Positions 40,449 to 45,401 of a DNA stretch of 45,401 nucleotides are shown here, in pieces. The first letter of the stretch is position 1. Each line of letters starts with the position of its first letter. Made by a program: the position numbers and the translations under genes. This DNA is from Oscillospiraceae bacterium (GTDB lineage Bacteria > Bacillota > Clostridia > Oscillospirales > QAMX01): contig SVMB01000020.1 in assembly GCA_015067675.1 (NCBI GenBank), positions 1 through 45,401 on the forward strand. The letters are read 5' to 3'. The notes beneath the pieces are model-generated. The model searched no databases. It had not been told where the DNA came from and saw nothing but the letters and a program-made list of their open reading frames with translations.

Positions 40449-42282
40449 AAAAAATGAACGCAAAGAAGAACGTACCGCACCTTCCGGGCCTCCCATGCGT
40501 GGTCCAGGCGGCCGTATGATCGGAAAGCCAGAAAAGCTCAAGGACTTCAAGGGAACCGTCCGCCGTCTGCTTGGTTACATGGTTCTTCATAAAGGCCTCA
40601 TTGCTCTTGTATTCGTTTTTTCTCTGATGGCAGCTGTCATTTCCATCTTTGCAACCCGCCTCTCCGGTGCCATTGTCGATGACTATATCAGCACCTTTGA
40701 CCGTACTGGCCTCATTCGGATTCTCGGTGCGTTGGGTATTATCTACGCCGTTCAGGCATTGGGTACATACACACAGAACTATCTGATGATTACGGTATCC
40801 CAGACAACGTCAGCCAAGCTTCGACATGACCTGTTTACTGCCATCCAAAAGCTTCCGCTGCGTTTCTTCGATACCCGTTCCTCCGGCGATATCATGTCAC
40901 GCCTTACCAATGACGTTGACAACATCTCCAATACCATCTCTTCCAGTCTCCCGCAGTTCTTCTCCGGCATCATCACCGTCGTCGGTACCCTGCTTGCCAT
41001 GTTCCTCCTCTCCCCTGTTCTGACGATGATAGCCATCCTCCTGACTCCCCTTACATTCCTTTCTGCGCAGGTTGTCATCAAAAAGAGTCAGCCGCTGTTT
41101 ATCAAGCAGCAGAAGGAACTCGGTGCACTCAACGGCTACATCGAAGAACATGTATCCGGTCAGCGTATCGTGACCCTGTTCGGTCGTGAAGAAACTGTCA
41201 AGTCCGAATTCGCCGAGATCAACGATCGCCTGACCAGCGCCGCGATCAAAGCGCAGTGTCTGTCCGGTATCATGGGCCCGGTCAACAACATGATTAACCA
41301 CTTCAATTACCTGGTTCTCTGCGTCTGCGGCGGTTATTTCATGCTCAGAGGCTTCAATCTCAGCTTCGGTGATCTGTTCGCCTTCCTTCTTTACATGCGC
41401 AACTTTGGCCGTCCGATCAACGAGATGCTCAACCTCTTCAACTCCATCCAGCTTGCTCTGGCCGGTGCCGAACGCGTCTTTTCCATCATGGACGAAACAC
41501 CTGAGATTGACGCGGACGACAGCGTGGAGCTTCCCGAGATTACCGGTGAGGTTATCGCAGAGGATGTCTGCTTCTCCTATGAGCCCGGCAAGCCGGTCCT
41601 CAAAGGCGCTTCCTTCCATGTCAAGCCCGGTCAGACCTACGCCATCGTCGGTCCTACCGGCGCTGGTAAAACCACGATTATCAGCCTCCTGACCCGCTTC
41701 TATGATCTGGAATCCGGTTCTCTGACAATCGACGGACACGACATTCTGCATGTCACCCGCAACAGCCTCCGCCGCAACATCGGCATGGTTCTGCAGGACA
41801 CCTACCTCTTCTCCGAAAGTGTCATGGAGAACATCCGCTACGGACGACCCAATGCGAGCGATGCCGAAGTGCAGCATGCTGCCGAACTCGCCGGCGCCGA
41901 TCACTTCATCCGTCAGCTTGAAAACGGCTACGATACGCTGCTGACCGACAACGGCGGAAATCTCTCTCAGGGTCAGCGTCAGCTGCTTGCCATTGCCCGC
42001 GCACTGCTGGCAGAGCCTCGCATCCTGATCCTTGACGAAGCCACCTCCAACATCGATACCCGTACCGAGCTTGCAACCCAGAAGGCCATGCTGACCCTGA
42101 TGAAGGGCCGCACAAGCTTCATCATTGCTCACCGCCTGTCCACCATTCGCGGTGCCGACTGCATCCTCGTCCTTAAAGACGGCGAGATCGTCGAGCGCGG
42201 CAGCCATGATGAACTGATCGCCTCCAACGGTTTCTATGCTGATCTCTACGAGAGTCAGTTCAAGACCGGTATGGCAATCTGA
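40441..42282 (+). CDS. ABC exporter half-transporter, canonical catalytic subunit
   Basis: A 613-residue partner of the preceding protein, with a Pro/Gly/Arg-rich cytosolic N-terminal extension (about 1-45), six transmembrane helices (about 50-345) and a nucleotide-binding domain. Walker A is GPTGAGKTT (K410), the signature LSQGQRQLL, and Walker B ILDEATS with an intact catalytic Glu533. With the degenerate partner this gives one working and one regulatory ATP site, as in LmrCD/BmrCD-type multidrug exporters. No solute-binding protein or importer-type permease is nearby, so it is not the missing sugar importer. A strong terminator follows. Confidence 0.94.
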   Translation: MAEKNERKEERTAPSGPPMRGPGGRMIGKPEKLKDFKGTVRRLLGYMVLHKGLIALVFVFSLMAAVISIFATRLSGAIVDDYISTFDRTGLIRILGALGIIYAVQALGTYTQNYLMITVSQTTSAKLRHDLFTAIQKLPLRFFDTRSSGDIMSRLTNDVDNISNTISSSLPQFFSGIITVVGTLLAMFLLSPVLTMIAILLTPLTFLSAQVVIKKSQPLFIKQQKELGALNGYIEEHVSGQRIVTLFGREETVKSEFAEINDRLTSAAIKAQCLSGIMGPVNNMINHFNYLVLCVCGGYFMLRGFNLSFGDLFAFLLYMRNFGRPINEMLNLFNSIQLALAGAERVFSIMDETPEIDADDSVELPEITGEVIAEDVCFSYEPGKPVLKGASFHVKPGQTYAIVGPTGAGKTTIISLLTRFYDLESGSLTIDGHDILHVTRNSLRRNIGMVLQDTYLFSESVMENIRYGRPNASDAEVQHAAELAGADHFIRQLENGYDTLLTDNGGNLSQGQRQLLAIARALLAEPRILILDEATSNIDTRTELATQKAMLTLMKGRTSFIIAHRLSTIRGADCILVLKDGEIVERGSHDELIASNGFYADLYESQFKTGMAI

Positions 42283-42286
42283 TCAC

Positions 42287-42320
42287 AAAAAAAACCGTCC
42301 GGATAACCGGACGGTTTTTT
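42287..42320. terminator. Bidirectional intrinsic terminator
   Basis: The stem CCGTCCGG / CCGGACGG with an ATAA loop, flanked by A8 and T7 runs, ends the ABC operon (+) and the convergent kinase gene (-). Confidence 0.92.
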
Positions 42321-42327
42321 TATATCT

Positions 42328-43605
42328 TTATGCCAGTCGGATCGTTCCCAGAGGACGGATAAACAGCGCGTGAGCTGCACCTTCGCCGAAGAGTGCATTC
42401 ATCACAGCGCAGTATGCATCGACCTTATCATCGGGAACAAAAGCCTGAATGGTGCCGGCGAAACCGCCGCCGTGAACACGGCAGGCGCCTTCCCCGTTCA
42501 GAAAGTCCTTACTCACTGCAAGCCCCAGGGTCACGCCCTGCTCAGGACCGGGAATGAAGCAGTTCTGCAGCATCGTCCAGGAACTGTTGCCGGAGGCATT
42601 GACCAGATTCAGGAACCCCTGCATATCGCCTTCGGCAAGAAGTGCACGCTGAGCGCTGACACGGTCATTGTCATTGAAGAAATGCATGGCGCGAAGAACC
42701 GCACGGTCGCCGTATTCCTTCCTGAGGGAACCGGCATCACGCAGTACATCCGCCTTGGAGCACTCACGCAGAACATTCTTGCCGTAATGACCGGCAATTG
42801 CCTGCATCTCAGTGCGGATAGCGGCATATTCATCGTTGAGATTAGCGTGATCTCCACGGGTATCGGTGATAACCAGTCCGTAACCGGAGTGGGCGAAGTC
42901 AAAATCAACGGGTTCCGCCACGGGCTTGGCCAGATCTGCAAAATCGATGGCCACAAAGCCGCCGTAGGCACAGGCAGTCTGATCCATCAGGCCGCAGGGT
43001 TTGCCAAAGAACACGTTTTCAGCATACTGCGCGATCTGCGCAGCCAGGAGAGGCGAAATTTCGCCTTTGTTGAAGAGATGATCGTAAATCGTCACCAGCA
43101 GCACTTCGAAAGCCGCCGAAGAAGAAAGGCCGGAGCCCTTGAGAACCTTGCTGGTGGTGTAAGCGTCAAAACCGCCGATGGAATAGCCCAGGGACTCCAT
43201 TTTGGCAGCAACGCCGCGGATCAGAGCCTTGGACGTGAACTTCTCATCCTTGCAGGGAGCCATGTAGTCAATGCTGATGCCGTCGGCAGGAAAGCCCTCG
43301 GACTTCACATTGACTTCGCCGGTACCATTGGGGGCAGCAACAGCGATGGTGTCAAGATTAACAGCAGCAGCGAGCACGCGGCCGTTGTTATGGTCGGTAT
43401 GATTGCCGCCGATCTCGGTACGACCAGGCGTCGAAAAGAGCATGATACCGTCACGGTCGCCGTAGAGCGCCTTGAAATTGTCCACAGCGCAGGTCCAGCG
43501 CTCACGCGCGGCCTCGACTGCGGCGGCTGAGTCACCGTAAATACGGCGGGCAAGAGCTTCAAACTCAGCGGAATTGAGATAAGCGTAGCATTCCTTGATA
43601 TTCAT
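42328..43605 (-). CDS. Galactokinase-like GHMP sugar kinase
   Basis: A 425-residue GHMP-family sugar-1-kinase, longer than the usual 390. The galactokinase signature reads PGRTEIGGNHTDHNNG: R62 is kept, but the Glu of the canonical G-E-H-T-D-Y motif, which in GalK contacts the sugar, is Asn68. KGSGLSSSAAFEV is the ATP loop, CGLMDQTAC holds the catalytic Asp, and RVHGGGFAGTIQAF is the third GHMP motif. It phosphorylates galactose or a related sugar at C1 for the Leloir or a similar route. The Asn variant may be a clade feature rather than a specificity change. It lies 69 bases downstream of the GGGtGRT gene with a hairpin between. Confidence 0.87.
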   Translation of the reverse strand: MNIKECYAYLNSAEFEALARRIYGDSAAAVEAARERWTCAVDNFKALYGDRDGIMLFSTPGRTEIGGNHTDHNNGRVLAAAVNLDTIAVAAPNGTGEVNVKSEGFPADGISIDYMAPCKDEKFTSKALIRGVAAKMESLGYSIGGFDAYTTSKVLKGSGLSSSAAFEVLLVTIYDHLFNKGEISPLLAAQIAQYAENVFFGKPCGLMDQTACAYGGFVAIDFADLAKPVAEPVDFDFAHSGYGLVITDTRGDHANLNDEYAAIRTEMQAIAGHYGKNVLRECSKADVLRDAGSLRKEYGDRAVLRAMHFFNDNDRVSAQRALLAEGDMQGFLNLVNASGNSSWTMLQNCFIPGPEQGVTLGLAVSKDFLNGEGACRVHGGGFAGTIQAFVPDDKVDAYCAVMNALFGEGAAHALFIRPLGTIRLA

Positions 43606-43625
43606 ACGTTTCTCCTGATACTAGG

Positions 43626-43653
43626 AAGGGAGTCGGAATGATCCGACTCCCTT
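43626..43653 (-). other. Strong hairpin between GGGtGRT gene and kinase gene
   Basis: AAGGGAGTCGGA / TCCGACTCCCTT forms a perfect 12-base stem. No T-run follows on the minus strand (CCTAGTATC), so it may be a weak terminator or an mRNA-stability element controlling read-through into the kinase gene, which has no visible promoter. Confidence 0.55.
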
Positions 43654-43674
43654 GTATGTTAGGGTAAAGCGAAA

Positions 43675-44673
43675 TTACTTGGCAGCTTCCTCAACGGCAA
43701 CGGCCACGGCGACGGTGGCGCCGACCATGGGGTTGTTACCCATGCCGATCAGGCCCATCATCTCAACGTGAGCAGGAACAGAAGAGGAACCGGCGAACTG
43801 AGCATCACCGTGCATACGGCCCATGGTATCGGTCAGACCGTAGGAAGCGGGGCCGGCGGCCATGTTATCGGGATGCAGGGTACGGCCGGTGCCGCCGCCG
43901 GAAGCAACGGAGAAGTACTTCTTGCCGTTCTCGATAGCCCACTTCTTGTAGGTACCGGCGACAGGATGCTGGAAACGGGTGGGATTGGTGGAGTTACCGG
44001 TGATGGAGACGTCAACGCCTTCCTTAATCATGATGGCAACGCCTTCCTGAACATCGTTGGCACCGTAGCAGCGAACCTTGGCGCGGTCGCCGTCGGAGTA
44101 CTTGGTCTCCTTGACGATCTTGAGCTCGGTGGTGTAGAAGTCGTACTCGGTCTCAACATAGGTGAAGCCGTTGATACGGGAGATGATATAGGCAGCGTCC
44201 TTGCCCAGACCATTCAGGATAACCTGCAGAGGCTCCTTACGGACCTTGTTGGCAGTCTTGGCGATACCGATAGCACCTTCGGCGGCGGCGAAGCTCTCGT
44301 GACCGGCCAGGAAGCAGAAGCACTTGGTCTCTTCACGGAGCAGCATGGCGCCCAGATTACCATGACCGATACCAACCTTGCGGTTCTCGGCGACGGAACC
44401 GGGGATGCAGAAAGCCTGCAGGCCCAGGCCGATGGCCTCGGCGGCGTCAGCGGCGTTGGTCACGCCCTTCTTGATGGCGATGGCGGCGCCCAGAGTGTAG
44501 GCCCACACAGCGTTCTCAAAAGCGATGGGCTGAACGCCCTTGACAATATTCTCGACGTCGATGCCCTTGGACAGGCACAGAGCCTGCGCATCCTCGAGGG
44601 AAGCAAAGCCGTACTCGGCGAGGGACTTCTCGATCTTTTCGATTCTTCTTTCGTAACCTTCGAACTTAGCCAT
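43675..44673 (-). CDS. GGGtGRT protein (conserved, function unknown)
   Basis: A 332-residue protein of the GGGtGRT family, named for the motif seen here in SVASGGGTGRTLHPDN (about residues 250-265). The rest is Gly/Ala-rich and highly conserved in style (AIGLGLQAFCIPGSVAENRK, GNLGAMLLREETKCFCFLAGHES). No transmembrane helices or signal peptide. Its biochemical function is unknown to me. It recurs next to a NifU-like scaffold, as here (18 bases after that gene), so a role with an Fe-S or metal cofactor is a reasonable inference. GGAGG lies before the ATG. Confidence 0.93.
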   Translation of the reverse strand: MAKFEGYERRIEKIEKSLAEYGFASLEDAQALCLSKGIDVENIVKGVQPIAFENAVWAYTLGAAIAIKKGVTNAADAAEAIGLGLQAFCIPGSVAENRKVGIGHGNLGAMLLREETKCFCFLAGHESFAAAEGAIGIAKTANKVRKEPLQVILNGLGKDAAYIISRINGFTYVETEYDFYTTELKIVKETKYSDGDRAKVRCYGANDVQEGVAIMIKEGVDVSITGNSTNPTRFQHPVAGTYKKWAIENGKKYFSVASGGGTGRTLHPDNMAAGPASYGLTDTMGRMHGDAQFAGSSSVPAHVEMMGLIGMGNNPMVGATVAVAVAVEEAAK

Positions 44674-44691
44674 TATAGCGTCCCTCCTTAC

Positions 44692-45384
44692 TTATTCGTT
44701 ACGGGGATCGATGACGCGCACAGCGTCGTCGTAGCGGCCGTAGGTCTTGATGTTCTTCTCATAGGCCTCGCGGGGATCGGTGCCCTTGCGGATAGCATCC
44801 ATCATCTTGCCCAGGTGGACAAAACGGTAGCCGATGGCTTCGTCGTTGGCGTCGAGAGCGACGTTGAGGACATAACCTTCAGCCATTTCCAGATAGCGAA
44901 CGCCCTTGAGCTTGGTAGCAAACATGGTACCGACCTGAGAACGCAGGCCCTTACCAAGGTCTTCCAGAGAAGCGCCGACAGGCAGGCCACCTTCGGAGAA
45001 AGCGGTCTGGGTGCGGCCGTAAGCCAGCTGCTTGAAGATCTCGCGCATAGCAACGTTGATGGCGTCGCAGACGAGGTCGGTGTTCAGAGCCTCCAGCAGA
45101 GTCTTGCCCTGCAGGATCTCGGCGGCCATAGCGGCAGAGTGGGTCATACCGGAGCAGCCCAGGGTCTCAACGAGAGCTTCCTCGATGATGCCGTCCTTGA
45201 CGTTCAGGGTCAGCTTGCAGCAGCCCTGCTGAGGGGCGCACCAGCCGATACCGTGAGACAGGCCGGAAATATCGGAAATCTGCTTAACCTTTACCCAATT
45301 ACCCTCTTCGGGAATGGGTGCGGGGCCATGATGAGGACCTTTGGCCACAGAGCACATCTGCTCTACTTCGTGGGTGTAATTCAT
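44692..45384 (-). CDS. NifU/IscU-like iron-sulfur scaffold protein partnered with GGGtGRT
   Basis: A 230-residue protein with a NifU N-terminal/IscU-like fold: WCAPQQGCCKLTLNVKDGII (Cys55/56) and ETLGCSGMTHSAAMAAEIL (Cys77) match the first two scaffold cysteine regions. The third IscU cysteine region (H-C-S) is not evident, and about 90 residues extend beyond the usual fold, so it is not a standard IscU. It is not next to iscS or sufBCD. It precedes the GGGtGRT gene by 18 bases in one operon. AAAGGAG is placed seven bases before the ATG at 45384; the promoter lies beyond the window. Confidence 0.88.
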   Translation of the reverse strand: MNYTHEVEQMCSVAKGPHHGPAPIPEEGNWVKVKQISDISGLSHGIGWCAPQQGCCKLTLNVKDGIIEEALVETLGCSGMTHSAAMAAEILQGKTLLEALNTDLVCDAINVAMREIFKQLAYGRTQTAFSEGGLPVGASLEDLGKGLRSQVGTMFATKLKGVRYLEMAEGYVLNVALDANDEAIGYRFVHLGKMMDAIRKGTDPREAYEKNIKTYGRYDDAVRVIDPRNE

Positions 45385-45401
45385 GTACGTACTCCTTTCA
45401 G

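Noticed and set aside
38718-42282. The ABC pair as the missing oligosaccharide importer
   Set aside because: Both proteins are fused TM-NBD half-transporters of the exporter type with MarR control, and no solute-binding protein or MalFG-type permease is present.
1-45401. CRISPR arrays, IS elements, integrases, prophage genes, rRNA or tRNA genes
   Set aside because: I looked for regularly spaced repeats, transposase-like frames, terminal inverted repeats and tRNA-like cloverleaf endings and saw none that I could support.

Overview
The window looks like a chromosomal segment of a strictly anaerobic, moderately GC-rich gut-type member of the Firmicutes, class Clostridia (Oscillospirales-like is my guess). 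The support is a Firmicutes-style L21 leader ahead of rplU, strong sigma-A-type promoters (TTGACA/17/TATAAT-like), GGAGG ribosome binding sites, type III glutamine synthetase, a Re-citrate-synthase-like protein, a glycyl-radical-enzyme activase with two extra Fe-S motifs, and the GGGtGRT/NifU-like gene pair. No phage, IS, CRISPR, rRNA or tRNA was seen.

Layout. 1-436: 3'-truncated rplU with its leader and promoter (-). 552-3420: two tandem SGNH/GxDLY hydrolases and a membrane-anchored protein (-). 3602-5325: HpcH/HpaI aldolase and D-2-hydroxyacid dehydrogenase, translationally coupled (+). 5375-12265: GNAT acetyltransferase, a GH109-like NAD-dependent glycosidase candidate, two Gfo/Idh/MocA oxidoreductases, a TIM-barrel glycosidase-like protein and a Re-citrate-synthase-like enzyme (-). 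12505-13824: aminopeptidase C (+). 13962-21073: three tandem ~770-residue paralogues of a large cytosolic enzyme that may be related to the PcRGLX/YetA exo-rhamnogalacturonan-lyase superfamily (+). 21149-25859: two more large glycosidase-like proteins (-). 26095-28352: isochorismatase-fold protein and a class-C beta-lactamase-fold hydrolase (+). 28415-35080: DUF6259-like glycosidase, glnN, GRE activase and an MBL-fold hydrolase (-). 35231-37060: GcnA-like GH20 hexosaminidase (+). 37116-37928: sugar phosphate isomerase/epimerase-like protein (-). 38242-42282: MarR regulator and a heterodimeric ABC exporter (+). 42328-45384: galactokinase-like kinase, GGGtGRT protein and NifU-like scaffold (-).

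How it may work together. About half the genes encode carbohydrate-active or sugar-redox enzymes, and none of these has a visible signal peptide. This suggests that small glycans or glycosides are imported by a transporter encoded elsewhere and dismantled in the cytosol. The combination of three Gfo/Idh/MocA proteins (one with GH109 hallmarks), an isomerase/epimerase-like TIM barrel, three lyase/hydrolase-like paralogues, and a ketoacid aldolase plus dehydrogenase fits oxidation-assisted glycoside cleavage feeding a 2-keto-acid route. That is inference. Many transcription units have their own promoter and terminator, so this is a neighbourhood of small operons rather than one long polycistron.

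Limits: family assignments come from motifs and remembered family patterns, not from database searches. Promoters and terminators were read by eye.
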